Counted from the stretch's first letter, positions 8,195-16,896 are shown. The stretch: 40,920 nucleotides of DNA from Solirubrobacterales bacterium (GCA_019240655.1 JAFAXX010000123.1:1-40920); one strand, 5' to 3'. Numbers and translations: made by a program. The notes: generated by a model not told the origin, from the letters alone.

Positions 8195-9118
8195 TCAGCA
8201 CCCGAAGCAGATCGTACCGGGCTGGCGCTGAACCAGCCCTGGGTTATCCGCGGACAGGTCATCCCAGCCCTGTTGCGGCGTCAGCCCTACACCGGTCGAG
8301 CCGGTGCTGCCGGCGAAGTAGTAACCAGACTTGTGGGCATCCCAGTTGCGCCGGATAACCGCCCACTGAGCCGCATTCACCGCGTAGTAAATCTCCGGCA
8401 GCGGCCGCGCCGTACCGCTGAATGACGCCCACGCCACATCGAAGGTTCCCCATCCGTTGTTGCATGCGCCACCCGAGCCACTCGTAGGGCAACCGTCGGC
8501 CGAACCAAAGTCATACCAAACCGCATCGGCCGCCTTCGAAGCGCCGTTGACCAGGTCGTTACTGATCGTCTTGCCCGCCCACGACGGCTCGACATCCGAC
8601 CCGGCTGCGGCGTCCTGCGCGATGCGCCGATTGTTTCGTTGGTAGTTGAACAGGTCGTTGGCGCGCTGCTCCTGCCAGTAGCCGGCGTTCATCGCATCCC
8701 TGTCCGACATGCCGGAGAGAGCAGAATTGTTCGTCCCGTACGCAATCTCCGTGAGACCTGCGTGGTAACAGTTGTGCACGCCGTTGGAGGCCGCCTCGAG
8801 GGCCGTAAGGATCGTCGGGTTGCTGAAGTACACGTCACTGAAGTCGATCGCTCCGCCTCCGGAGGGATCCGCGCGCGCCGCTCCGAAATCAAGCATGAAC
8901 ACGCGGTTGCCACCGGGCTGATGCTGAGCGAAGTAACAGCCCGCGTTGTACGCATTCTGCTCCAACGCCAGTGCCGTAGTCCCGTACATATACGTCGCGG
9001 GAACGGGCAGAGGCTGCGCTTGTGCAACTGCGCAGAGACCGCCGAGGACCAACAAGCCGCATATCGACGCACTCACCGCCGACAAGCCAAGCGTGCGCCA
9101 CCCCGAACGCAGACCCAC
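8195..9118 (-). CDS. Secreted Cys-containing protein of unknown function
   Basis: A 307-residue exported protein and first gene of a three-gene minus-strand run. GTG start with a strong GGGAGG about 7 bases upstream. Signal peptide: MGLRSGWRTLGLSA, hydrophobic core ICGLLVLGGLCAVAQAQP with an Ala-x-Ala cleavage site. The mature part has MYGTTALALEQNAYNAGCYF, a segment FMLDFGAA, several Asn/Tyr-rich stretches and six or more cysteines, ending in ICFGC. It resembles no family I can name with confidence; a glycoside-hydrolase-like or DUF1906-like extracellular domain is only a guess. The cysteines suggest disulfide bonding after export. Confidence 0.68.
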   Translation of the reverse strand: MGLRSGWRTLGLSAVSASICGLLVLGGLCAVAQAQPLPVPATYMYGTTALALEQNAYNAGCYFAQHQPGGNRVFMLDFGAARADPSGGGAIDFSDVYFSNPTILTALEAASNGVHNCYHAGLTEIAYGTNNSALSGMSDRDAMNAGYWQEQRANDLFNYQRNNRRIAQDAAAGSDVEPSWAGKTISNDLVNGASKAADAVWYDFGSADGCPTSGSGGACNNGWGTFDVAWASFSGTARPLPEIYYAVNAAQWAVIRRNWDAHKSGYYFAGSTGSTGVGLTPQQGWDDLSADNPGLVQRQPGTICFGC

Positions 9119-9565
9119 CCCCTAACCTCCCTTCCGCGAGCCGCAGAGAGGAGGCTCACGATGAAGTATGAATAGTCGACGCGTACCCTATTTCCGCCGG
9201 CGGTGGCATGTCAAGTTATCGTGCTGCGGCACGCTGACAAATCGGTCGGCGGGCCGTAGGCGCAATGCACCGATTACCGGAAGAGACGGCGTCGAGGCCG
9301 GGGCGCGGGGCATCCGGCAGCGGAGATGGCGCAGCTGGAAGTCCCGGCGTCGTGCTCGTCGCGTCATCTACCGTGCCAGACGATGCCCACCCAGGTTCGC
9401 GGGATGTAGGCGCCCGTGGATCGGCTGGGCGACATCGCCGAACACGTGGTGGGACGCCGGCCTGACGTCAGGCATGCGTGGCCGATGTCTATGTGATTCG
9501 CTATCGGGATCATGCCGTCCTTCGTATCGGACACGATCACACGGCGCGCGTAGCGTCCGCTCCCG
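9119..9565. other. 447-base region without a convincing gene
   Basis: This gap separates the divergent secreted-protein run and the sox operon, so it must hold both promoters. Open frames exist here (an Arg-rich one on + from 9168 and a 75-codon one on - from 9591) but their composition and lack of a ribosome binding site make them look accidental. A short frame near 9419-9495 (LGDIAEHVVGRRPDV) could be a relic but is too short to judge. The one clear structure is the 14-base palindrome at 9460-9473. Confidence 0.5.
9460..9473. promoter_or_regulatory. Perfect 14-base palindrome upstream of soxD
   Basis: GCCTGACGTCAGGC reads the same on both strands, 92 bases before the soxD start. A perfect palindrome of this size in a promoter region is a candidate operator for a dimeric regulator, possibly the GntR or IclR protein encoded at 18141 and 19025. 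No good -35/-10 pair could be placed around it. Confidence 0.4.
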
Positions 9566-9883
9566 GTGTCATTCCTGCTTGCCTGTCCCAACTGCGGCGT
9601 CCGTGAGGTGTCCGACTTCGGCTACGGCGGCGAGATCTCCTCGCGGCCGGGCGCGGGTGCCGACTTCCGGCAGCTGAACGCCTACAACTATTTCCGCCGC
9701 AACGTGGCCGGCGTCCAGCGGGAGTGGTGGTTTCACCGCTCGGGCTGCCGGGCGTGGTTCATCGCCGAGCGGGACACCCGCACCAACCGCGTGATGTTCA
9801 CCGCGCTGCCCAAGGACGTTCCGCCGGGCGGTGACTCCGGTCCGGCCGAAGGCCCCGAGCCGAAGCGACTCGCGGTCTCGTGA
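9566..9883 (+). CDS. soxD: Sarcosine oxidase / N-methylglutamate dehydrogenase delta subunit
   Basis: This 105-residue protein is the small zinc-binding delta subunit of the heterotetrameric sarcosine oxidase family. GTG start; an in-frame TAG at 9551-9553 rules out an upstream start, and no Shine-Dalgarno is visible. Zinc ligands are visible as C7-PN-C10 near the start and H57-RSG-C61 further on, matching the Cys-Cys-His-Cys arrangement of the family. Other family phrases: FGYGGE, YNYFRRNVAGVQREWWFHRSGCR, WFIAERDT. The C-terminal 20 residues are a Pro/Gly-rich tail. It overlaps soxA by 4 bases (GTGA). The delta subunit bridges alpha, beta and gamma in solved structures. It is first in the operon. 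Confidence 0.92.
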   Translation: MSFLLACPNCGVREVSDFGYGGEISSRPGAGADFRQLNAYNYFRRNVAGVQREWWFHRSGCRAWFIAERDTRTNRVMFTALPKDVPPGGDSGPAEGPEPKRLAVS

Positions 9884-12744
9884 GCCGGCTACCCGAGCAC
9901 CCCGGCGAGCGGATCGACCGCCAGAAAGTGATTCGCTTCAGCTTCGACGGCAAGACGGTCGAGGGCTTCGAGGGCGACACCGTCGGCTCGGCGCTGTACG
10001 CCGCCGGCCGGCGCACGTTCTCGCGCAGCTTCAAGTACCACCGTCGCCGGGGCCTGATGTGCTGCTCGGGGCAGTGCCCGAACTGCATCGTGGCGGTCGA
10101 CGGCGCGCCCGGCGCCCGCGCCTGCACCGAGCCGCTGCGCGAGGGCATGCGGGTCGAGCATCTCAACGCCCGCCCCGGCCTCGAGTTCGACGCGATGCGG
10201 GCCACCGACCTGGTCGGCGGCCCGTTCACGCCCCCCGGCTTCTACTACAAGACGTTCATCCGCCCCCGCCGGCTGTGGCCGCTCTACGAGAAGGTGCTGC
10301 GCCATGCCGCCGGGCTCGGTCGGCTGCCCAGGCAGCAGCCGGAACGGATGTGGCGCACGGAGTACCGCCGCCGCCACGCCGACGTGCTGGTGGTCGGCGG
10401 CGGCGTGGCCGGGCTCGAGGCGGCGCGGGCTGCCAGCCGCCTCGGCGCCGACGTGGTCCTCGCCGAGGAGGGTCCGGAGCTCGGCGGCCGCCGGCTGGTC
10501 GACGAGGCCGGCGAGGGCATCGCGGCGCTCGCGCAGGATCTCCGCGCCGGCGGCGTCGAGGTCCTCACCCGCGCCTCGGCGCTCGGCTACTTCGACGGGA
10601 TCGTGCCGGTGTGGCAAGGCGACACGCTTCACCAGGTGCGCGCCCGCCGTCACGTGTTCGCCACCGGGGGGATCGAGCAGCCACTGCTGTTCGCCGGCAA
10701 CGACCTGCCCGGCGTCATGCTCTCCGACGGCGCCCGGCGCCTGGCCTCGCTGTACTCGGTCAAGCCCGGCTCACGCGCGGTCGTCGTGACCACTTCGGAC
10801 CGCGGCCTCCACGCCGCGCTTGCGCTGCATGAGGTCGGCGTCGAGATCGCCGCGGTGGCCGACCTGCGCCAGCTTTCCGGCGCGCCCGCCCAGGACCTCG
10901 GCGAGCGCGGGATCCGCGTCCTCCCACGCCATACCGTCGTGGAGGCGCGCGGCGGTAAGGCGGTGGCCCAGGCGGTGCTGGCGCCGGTGGGCGGCGAGGA
11001 GGCCGACGAACGCCCGCTCGACTGCGACCTGCTCGTGGTCTCCGGGGGGAGCGCGCCGGCCACGTCGCTCCTGCTCCAGGCCGGCGCTCGAACCGCCTAT
11101 GACGCCGCCCGCGGCGGCTTCGCGCTGTCCGAGCTGCCGGACGGCGTGCAGGCGGCGGGCGAGGTGGCCGGCGCCGGTGAGCCCGACTCGGTGGCGCCCT
11201 CGGGCGAGCTCGCGGGGCTCGAGGCGGCACACGCGGTCGGTCTCGGCGACGAGCGCAGCGGCGCGCGGGTGCCCGAGCTGCGCGAGGCGCTCGCCGTGGC
11301 CAGGGCCGGCCGCCCGGCGGTGGCGGTTCCGCCGCCGGCGTCCGGAGCACGCCGTGGCAAGTGCTTCGCCTGCCTGTGCGAGGACGTCACCAGCAAGGAC
11401 ATCGCCTACAGCGTCAAGGAGGGGTATGACTCGATCGAGCTCTGCAAGCGCTACACGACGGTGACCATGGGCCCGTGCCAGGGGCGGATGTGCCAGCTGC
11501 CCTCGATCGCCCTGATGGCCCAGGAGACCAGTCAGAGCCTCGCCGACGTGGGGACCACGACCGCGCGCCCGCCGTGGCGTTCAGTGCCGATGGGCGTGCT
11601 GGCCGGCCGGCCGATCGATCCGGCCAAGCGCTCTGCCATCCACGGGCGCCACCGCGACCTCGGCGCCAACGTGAAGTGGGCCGGCGACTGGCGCCGGCCC
11701 TACGACTACGGCGACCCCCAGGCCGAGGCGCTGGCGGTGCACCACGGTGCCGGCCTGATCGACGTCTCGACGCTCGGCAAGCTGCTCGTCCGCGGCGCGG
11801 AGGCCGGCGCGTTCCTCGACCGCGTCTACCCGAACCGCTTCTCCGATCTGAGGCCCCGGCGGATCCGCTACGGCGTCGTCAGCTCGGACGCGGGGCGGAT
11901 CCTCGACGATGGCACGATCTGCCGGCTCGACCAGGAGACCTTCTATGTCACGACGACCTCGAGCGGAGCCGGCGCGATCGAGGAGTGGTTCTCCTGGTGG
12001 CTCGCCGACTCGGACCTCGAGGTGCGGCTGACCGACCTGACCCAGGGCGTCGGCGCGGTCAACCTCGCCGGTCCGCGGGCGCGGGAGATCATCAGCGCGG
12101 TGACCGACGTCGACTGCTCGAACGAGGCCTTCCCCTACCTCGACGCCAGGCAGGGTCGGCTCGCCGGCGTCCGCTGCTTGATCCTGCGGATCGGCTTCGT
12201 CGGCGAGGTCGGCTACGAGATCCACTTCCCCGCCGCCTACGGCGAGCACGTGTGGGACGCGCTGCTCGAGGCGGGCCGGCCGTACGGCATACGACCCTTC
12301 GGGCTCGAGCCCCAGCGGATCCTCCGCCTGCAGAAGCTGCACGTCCTGGTCGGCCAGGACACCGACTCGGAGTCGACGCCGTTCGGCGCCGCGATGCCGT
12401 GGATCGTCAAGCTCGACAAGGACGGAGACTTCATCGGCCGCTCCGCGCTCGAGCACTACGCGCGCGAGACCCCGGCCACCTCGCTGGTCGGCTTCACGAT
12501 GAGCGACGGACACGTGCCGTCGGAGGGCGCCGTGGTGGTCGACGAGCGCGGGACGCCGGCCGGGCAGGTGACCAGCTCCCGATACTCGCCGGTCCTCGGC
12601 CGGGTGATCGGAATGGCCTGGGTGCCGAGCGCGCTCGCCCGCGACGGCGTGTCGATCACGATCTCCGACGAGGGGCAGAAGCTCACCGCGGAGCTTCGTA
12701 CGCGGCCGTTCTACGACCCGGACGGAGAGGTGCTGCGCTCGTGA
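9880..12744 (+). CDS. soxA: Sarcosine oxidase / NMG dehydrogenase alpha subunit with two Fe-S motifs
   Basis: A 954-residue protein. Order of domains: Fer2-type domain (about 15-105), NAD/FAD Rossmann domain beginning ADVLVVGGGVAGLEAARAAS (about 167-186), second dinucleotide-binding half, BFD-like domain (about 490-545), and a C-terminal GcvT-type folate-binding domain (about 575-954). In characterised alpha subunits the GcvT part binds tetrahydrofolate, so that the methyl group leaves as 5,10-methylene-THF. Unlike typical SoxA, which has lost its cluster ligands (recalled sequences read ..EEPNAL.. and ..NDVT..), this one has C61-x4-C66-x2-C69-x12-C82 and C498-x-C500-x32-C533-x4-C538, both complete 2Fe-2S patterns. 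FYYKTFIRPRRLW and FKYHRRRG are family marks. GTGA overlaps join it to soxD and soxG. Confidence 0.92.
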   Translation: MSRLPEHPGERIDRQKVIRFSFDGKTVEGFEGDTVGSALYAAGRRTFSRSFKYHRRRGLMCCSGQCPNCIVAVDGAPGARACTEPLREGMRVEHLNARPGLEFDAMRATDLVGGPFTPPGFYYKTFIRPRRLWPLYEKVLRHAAGLGRLPRQQPERMWRTEYRRRHADVLVVGGGVAGLEAARAASRLGADVVLAEEGPELGGRRLVDEAGEGIAALAQDLRAGGVEVLTRASALGYFDGIVPVWQGDTLHQVRARRHVFATGGIEQPLLFAGNDLPGVMLSDGARRLASLYSVKPGSRAVVVTTSDRGLHAALALHEVGVEIAAVADLRQLSGAPAQDLGERGIRVLPRHTVVEARGGKAVAQAVLAPVGGEEADERPLDCDLLVVSGGSAPATSLLLQAGARTAYDAARGGFALSELPDGVQAAGEVAGAGEPDSVAPSGELAGLEAAHAVGLGDERSGARVPELREALAVARAGRPAVAVPPPASGARRGKCFACLCEDVTSKDIAYSVKEGYDSIELCKRYTTVTMGPCQGRMCQLPSIALMAQETSQSLADVGTTTARPPWRSVPMGVLAGRPIDPAKRSAIHGRHRDLGANVKWAGDWRRPYDYGDPQAEALAVHHGAGLIDVSTLGKLLVRGAEAGAFLDRVYPNRFSDLRPRRIRYGVVSSDAGRILDDGTICRLDQETFYVTTTSSGAGAIEEWFSWWLADSDLEVRLTDLTQGVGAVNLAGPRAREIISAVTDVDCSNEAFPYLDARQGRLAGVRCLILRIGFVGEVGYEIHFPAAYGEHVWDALLEAGRPYGIRPFGLEPQRILRLQKLHVLVGQDTDSESTPFGAAMPWIVKLDKDGDFIGRSALEHYARETPATSLVGFTMSDGHVPSEGAVVVDERGTPAGQVTSSRYSPVLGRVIGMAWVPSALARDGVSITISDEGQKLTAELRTRPFYDPDGEVLRS

Positions 12745-13382
12745 GCCTCGAGTTCCTGACCCTCGACGCGCCCGCGGTGGCTCGCAGCCCGATGGAGCGT
12801 CAGGCCCGCGCCGCCGGCGCCCGCTTCGAAGTCCGCGACGGCTGGAACGTCGCCGTCGACTACGGCGCCCCGGAGCGCGAGCGGGAGATCTGCCGCACCG
12901 CCGCGGGCTGGGCCGATGTCTCACATCTGGCCAAGCTCGAGCTGCAGGGCGACCACGGCCTCGCCGGCGTCACCCGCCGCGGAGGCGCCTGGTGGTGTCC
13001 GGTCAGCGACCGGCGCGCGCTCGTGCTCGGTGCGCGCGGCTCCATGCCGGGTCCGGACGAGACCGAGCCCGAGGCGCGGGTACACGTGGTCGAGGTCACC
13101 TCCAACTTCGCCGCCCTGACCCTCATCGGCCCACTTGCCCGGGAGGTCGTCGCGCGCTTCTGCGCGCTCGACCTGCGGCCGCAGGCCACCCCGGTGGGCA
13201 GCTTGCGCCCGGGCTCGGTCGCCCGCCAGCCGGGGATGGTGCTGCGCGAGGGCGAGCACCGCTTCATGCTCCTGTTCGGGTGGGCGATCGGCGAGTACAT
13301 GTGGACAGTGGTGCAGGACGCCGCGACCCATCTCGGCGGCGGCCCGGTCGGCCAGAGCGCGCTCGAGGGCGCCGATGCTTGA
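12741..13382 (+). CDS. soxG: Sarcosine oxidase / NMG dehydrogenase gamma subunit
   Basis: A 213-residue protein starting at the GTG that overlaps the soxA stop (GTGA), which gives MSLEFLTLDAP. It shows the GcvT-like pattern of SoxG: an early SPMERQARAAGARFEVRDGW, AGWADVSHLAKLELQG, then VHVVEVTSNFAALTLIGPLA and VGSLRPGSVARQPGMVL, and a late FMLLFGWAIGEYMWTVV. In solved heterotetramers the gamma subunit resembles the folate domain of alpha but does not bind the cofactors, and helps assemble the complex. Its position, between alpha and beta, and the 8-base overlap with soxB support cotranslation. Gamma subunits diverge strongly, so position adds weight to the call. Confidence 0.88.
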   Translation: MSLEFLTLDAPAVARSPMERQARAAGARFEVRDGWNVAVDYGAPEREREICRTAAGWADVSHLAKLELQGDHGLAGVTRRGGAWWCPVSDRRALVLGARGSMPGPDETEPEARVHVVEVTSNFAALTLIGPLAREVVARFCALDLRPQATPVGSLRPGSVARQPGMVLREGEHRFMLLFGWAIGEYMWTVVQDAATHLGGGPVGQSALEGADA

Positions 13383-14592
13383 CATCTTCCGCCGGCGGCG
13401 CATGTGGCGCCGGCAGCGCGAGCTGAAAGGCTCCTACGACGTCGTGATCATCGGCGGCGGCTCGCACGGGCTGGCCACCGCGTACTACCTGCAGCGCGAG
13501 CACGGCATCCGCGACGTGGCCGTGCTCGAGCAGCGCTACATCGGGTCCGGCGCCGCCGGGCGCAACACGACGATCCTACGCTCGAACTACAAGACGCTCG
13601 AGGGGGCCCGGTTCTACGACGCGAGCGTGAAGCTGTATGAGGGACTCTCCCAGGAGCTCGATTTCAACCTCCTGTTCTCGCAGTGCGGCCACCTGACGCT
13701 GGCTCACTCCGACCGGGCGATGTTCGTGATGGCCAACCGGGCCGAGGTCAACCGGCTGAGCGGGATCGACTCGCGGGTGATCTACCCGGAGGAGATCAAG
13801 CGGCTCGCGCCGGCGATGCGGGTCGACAATCCGCACGCCACCTATCCGATTGTCGGGGCGCTCTATCACCCGCCCGGCGGGATCATTCGCCACGACGCCG
13901 TCGTCTGGGGATTGGCCCGCGGCGCCGACCGCGGCGGGGTGGAGATTCATCAGAACACCGAGGTGACGGGGCTCGAGCGCACGAATGGGCGCGTCACCCG
14001 CGTGCGCACCAACCGGGGCACGGTCAACGCCGGTCAGGTGCTGAACTGCACCGCCGGCTGGAGCACGCTGATCAGCGACATGGCGGGCGTGCCGCTGCCG
14101 ATCACCACGCACATCCTCCAGGCCTGCGTCACCGAGCCGATGAAGCCGCTGCTCGACGTCGTCGTCGTCTCCTCCCAGATGCACGTCTACATCAGCCAGA
14201 CCGACCGCGGAGAGTTTCTCATGGGCGCCGAGATCGAGCCGTGGACGACGTACCGGATGCAGGGGACGCTGAACTTCCTCCAGGAAGTCTCACGCCACAC
14301 GCTCGAGCTCTTCCCGCAGCTCGAGCGCGCACGCCTCCTGCGCAGCTGGGCCGGTCTCTGCGACCTGAGTCCTGACTACAGCCCGATTCTCGGCAAGACC
14401 GAGGTGGAGAACTTCCACGTCAGCGCCGGATGGGGCACCTACGGCTTCAAGGCCGCTCCCATCGTCGGCAAGACCCTCGCCGAGCTGGTGGCCACCGGCC
14501 GCACGCCGGAGCTGATCGCCCCCTTCGCGGTCGAGCGCTTCTACGAGGATAAGCTCGTTTCCGAGCTTGCCGCCGCCGCCGTCAGCCATTAG
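13375..14592 (+). CDS. soxB: Sarcosine oxidase / NMG dehydrogenase beta subunit, flavin oxidase
   Basis: A 405-residue FAD/FMN oxidase subunit in which the N-methyl amino acid is oxidised. It starts at an ATG overlapping soxG by 8 bases. After the basic opening MLDIFRRRRMWRRQRELKG comes the FAD-binding motif VVIIGGGSHGLATAYYLQ (23-40) and ARNTTILRSNY-like GRNTTILRSNY, a mark of SoxB. H173 in GGIIRHDAVVWG sits at the residue number where the covalent FMN is attached in characterised heterotetrameric sarcosine oxidases. GWGTYGFKAAPIVGKTLAEL closes the FAD domain. Substrate choice between sarcosine and N-methylglutamate cannot be read from these motifs. The gene order D-A-G-B differs from the common B-D-A-G. 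Confidence 0.93.
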   Translation: MLDIFRRRRMWRRQRELKGSYDVVIIGGGSHGLATAYYLQREHGIRDVAVLEQRYIGSGAAGRNTTILRSNYKTLEGARFYDASVKLYEGLSQELDFNLLFSQCGHLTLAHSDRAMFVMANRAEVNRLSGIDSRVIYPEEIKRLAPAMRVDNPHATYPIVGALYHPPGGIIRHDAVVWGLARGADRGGVEIHQNTEVTGLERTNGRVTRVRTNRGTVNAGQVLNCTAGWSTLISDMAGVPLPITTHILQACVTEPMKPLLDVVVVSSQMHVYISQTDRGEFLMGAEIEPWTTYRMQGTLNFLQEVSRHTLELFPQLERARLLRSWAGLCDLSPDYSPILGKTEVENFHVSAGWGTYGFKAAPIVGKTLAELVATGRTPELIAPFAVERFYEDKLVSELAAAAVSH

Positions 14593-14596
14593 CCAC

Positions 14597-14605
14597 AGGA
14601 GGGAG
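14597..14605 (+). promoter_or_regulatory. Strong ribosome binding site of fhs
   Basis: AGGAGGGAG lies just before the ATG at 14609. It selects this start over an in-frame upstream ATG at 14567 that lies inside soxB. Confidence 0.75.
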
Positions 14606-14608
14606 CAG

Positions 14609-16294
14609 ATGAAGAGCAGCCTGGAGATAGCGCAGGAGCACGAGCTCGTCCCGATCGAGTCGATCGCCGAGCGCGCCGGCCTCGAGCCGGAGGAGATCGA
14701 GCCCTACGGGCGCTACAAGGCCAAGGTCTCGCTGTCGGTGCTCGACCGCCTCAAGGACGTCAAGGACGGAAAGCTGGTCTGCGTCACCGGCATGACCCCG
14801 ACGAAGGCGGGCGAGGGCAAGACCACGACCCTGGTCGGGCTGACCCAGGGCCTCGGCGTGATCGGGAAGAACCCGGTCGCCTGCCTGCGCGAGGCGTCGG
14901 TCGGACCGGTGTTCGGAGTCAAGGGCGGCGCGGCCGGCGGCGGCCTCACCCAGGTGGTGCCGATGGAGGACCTGAACCTGCACTTCACCGGCGACATCCA
15001 CGCGATCGGAGCGGCCAACAACCTGCTCGCGGCGATGATCGACGCCTCGATCCTGCACGGCAACGCGCATAAGATCGACGCGCTGCGCGTCTCCTGGCGG
15101 CGCGCCGTGGACATGAACGACCGCGCGCTTCGGCACATCGCGATCGGCCTCGGCGGGCGGGCCAACGGGTATCCGCGGGAGAGCGGTTTCGACATCACCG
15201 CCGCCTCGGAGGTGATGGCGATCATGGCGGTGGCGCGTGACCTGCACGATCTTCGCCGCCGGCTGTGCAACATCACCGCCGCGTACTCCTACGACGGCGG
15301 CAAGCCGATCACCGCCGAGGACCTCAGCGCCGCCGGGGCCATGACCGTGTTGCTCAAGGAGGCGCTCAAGCCGAACCTCGTGCAGACGCTCGAAGGCCAG
15401 CCGGTGATGATGCACTGCGGTCCGTTCGCCAACATCGCCCACGGCAACAACTCGCTGATCGCCGACCTGATCGGCATGAAGCTGGGCGACTACGTCGTCA
15501 CCGAGTCGGGCTTCGGCGCCGACATGGGGATGGAGAAGTTCTTCGACATCGTCTGCCGCTTCGGCAAGCTGACCCCGTCGGCGGCGGTGCTGGTGAGCAC
15601 CGTGCGCGCAGTCAAGCACCACGGCGGCGTCGCCGACGCGGATGATCCGCGCGTCGACCGCAGCGCCAGCCTGCACGCAATCGAGGTGGGAATGGCCAAC
15701 GTCCGCCGCCATCTGGGGATCATCCGGACGTTCGGCGTCCCTGCTGTCGTCGCGGTCAACCGGCGTCCCGGCGACACCAACGAGGAAGTCGAGATGGTCA
15801 AGCGCCTGGCCCTCGAGGCGGGCGCGTTCGCGGCCGAGGCCAACGAGGGATTCACCAAGGGCGGACCCGGTGTGGCGGACCTCGCCGAGGCGGTCGTCGC
15901 GGCGTGCGAGGAGCCGAACACCTTCCACCAGCTCTACGAGGACGACGAGCCTATCCAGGACAAGATCGAGGCCGTGGCCAAACGGGTGTACGGCGCCCGG
16001 GACGTCTACTACTACCCGGAAGCCGAGGCTAAGCTCGGCCAATTCACCCGGCAGGGGCTCGCGCACTACCCCGTGTGCATGGCCAAGACCCACCTGTCGC
16101 TGTCCGCCGACCCGACGCTCCTGAACGCGCCCGAGAACTTCACCCTCCCGGTCCGGGACATCCGCGCCTACACCGGAGCCGGCTGGCTCGTCCCCCTCTG
16201 CGGGGACATCGTCCAGATGCCCGGCCTCGGCAAGACGCCGGCGGCGCTGAATGTCGACATCGATGAGGACGGTAGGACCGTCGGCCTCTTCTGA
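14609..16294 (+). CDS. fhs: Formate-tetrahydrofolate ligase
   Basis: A 561-residue enzyme that interconverts formate + THF + ATP and 10-formyl-THF + ADP + Pi; near the family's usual size of about 557. The nucleotide-binding loop is GMTPTKAGEGKTTTLVGL. Other family stretches: REASVGPVFGVKGGAAGGG, NLHFTGDIHAIGAANNLLAA, GFGADMGMEKFFDIVCR, ATVRA-type segment STVRAVKHHGG, GMANVRRHLGIIRTFGVPAVV, and the end LCGDIVQMPGLGKTPAALNVD. It begins 16 bases after soxB. With the next gene it would take the methylene-THF made by the Sox complex toward formate with ATP gain, or run in reverse for assimilation. A methylene-THF dehydrogenase (folD) is not in the window. Confidence 0.97.
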   Translation: MKSSLEIAQEHELVPIESIAERAGLEPEEIEPYGRYKAKVSLSVLDRLKDVKDGKLVCVTGMTPTKAGEGKTTTLVGLTQGLGVIGKNPVACLREASVGPVFGVKGGAAGGGLTQVVPMEDLNLHFTGDIHAIGAANNLLAAMIDASILHGNAHKIDALRVSWRRAVDMNDRALRHIAIGLGGRANGYPRESGFDITAASEVMAIMAVARDLHDLRRRLCNITAAYSYDGGKPITAEDLSAAGAMTVLLKEALKPNLVQTLEGQPVMMHCGPFANIAHGNNSLIADLIGMKLGDYVVTESGFGADMGMEKFFDIVCRFGKLTPSAAVLVSTVRAVKHHGGVADADDPRVDRSASLHAIEVGMANVRRHLGIIRTFGVPAVVAVNRRPGDTNEEVEMVKRLALEAGAFAAEANEGFTKGGPGVADLAEAVVAACEEPNTFHQLYEDDEPIQDKIEAVAKRVYGARDVYYYPEAEAKLGQFTRQGLAHYPVCMAKTHLSLSADPTLLNAPENFTLPVRDIRAYTGAGWLVPLCGDIVQMPGLGKTPAALNVDIDEDGRTVGLF

Positions 16295-16298
16295 TTCG

Positions 16299-16856
16299 AT
16301 GCGCGATCAGCGGCTGAGCGAGCTGCTCGACGCGGTGGCCGCGCGCACGGCCGCTCCGGGCGGCGGCTCGACCGCCGCCTGCACCTGCGCGCTGGCGGCG
16401 GCGGTGACCGAGATGGCGGCGCGCTTCGCGGGCCCCGAGCTCGAGCCGATCGGGGCGCGCGCCGTCGAGCTGCGCGAGCGCGCGCTCGAGCTTGCCGACC
16501 GGGAGCTGCACGCCTACGAGCCGGTGCTGGCCGCCCTGCGGCTGCCGCGAGAGGATCCGAAGCGCGAGCAGCGGCTGCGCAACGCCCGCGCGCAAGCCGC
16601 GGAAACCCCGCTGGCCCTGGCGGTGGTTGCGGTTGAGGTCGCCGAGCTCGCCGCCGGAGCGGTGCGGGAGGGCAATCACCACCTGGCCGGCGATGCGATC
16701 ACCGGCGCGCTGCTGGCCGAGGCGGCCTGCGCCGCGGCCGCGCGGTTGGTCGAGATCAACCTGGCCGGCGATCCCGGGCCGGGGGCGCGGGCGGAGGCGG
16801 CCGAGCTCGCGCGGCGAGCCGGCGCGGCGCGGGAAGCGGCGCTCGCCGGCGCGTAG
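16299..16856 (+). CDS. fchA: Methenyl-THF cyclohydrolase / formiminotransferase-cyclodeaminase family
   Basis: A 185-residue protein starting 4 bases after the fhs stop. It belongs to the cyclodeaminase/FchA fold, shown by the opening LLDAVAARTAAPGGGSTAAC, the all-alpha composition, ADRELHAYEPVLAALRLPRE, and EGNHHLAGDAITGALLAEAA followed by LVEINLAGD. Members either remove ammonia from formimino-THF or open 5,10-methenyl-THF to 10-formyl-THF (FchA). Next to fhs and a methylene-THF-generating oxidase, and without a formiminotransferase domain, cyclohydrolase is the more likely role. It is the last gene of the sox-fhs operon. Confidence 0.85.
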   Translation: MRDQRLSELLDAVAARTAAPGGGSTAACTCALAAAVTEMAARFAGPELEPIGARAVELRERALELADRELHAYEPVLAALRLPREDPKREQRLRNARAQAAETPLALAVVAVEVAELAAGAVREGNHHLAGDAITGALLAEAACAAAARLVEINLAGDPGPGARAEAAELARRAGAAREAALAGA

Positions 16857-16871
16857 GCTCTTCGGTCGGGC

Positions 16872-16896
16872 AGGGCTCGTCGGAGTGTGAAGCCCT
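16872..16896. terminator. Weak hairpin between convergent genes
   Basis: AGGGCT, a 13-base loop, and AGCCCT lie between the cyclodeaminase stop and the stop of the opposing dehydrogenase gene. No T-tract. It could serve both strands, but the stem is short. Confidence 0.25.

Noticed and set aside
9168-9677. Arg-rich plus-strand frame overlapping the start of soxD
   Set aside because: Composition is not protein-like, it overlaps the conserved soxD in another frame, and no start signal stands before it.
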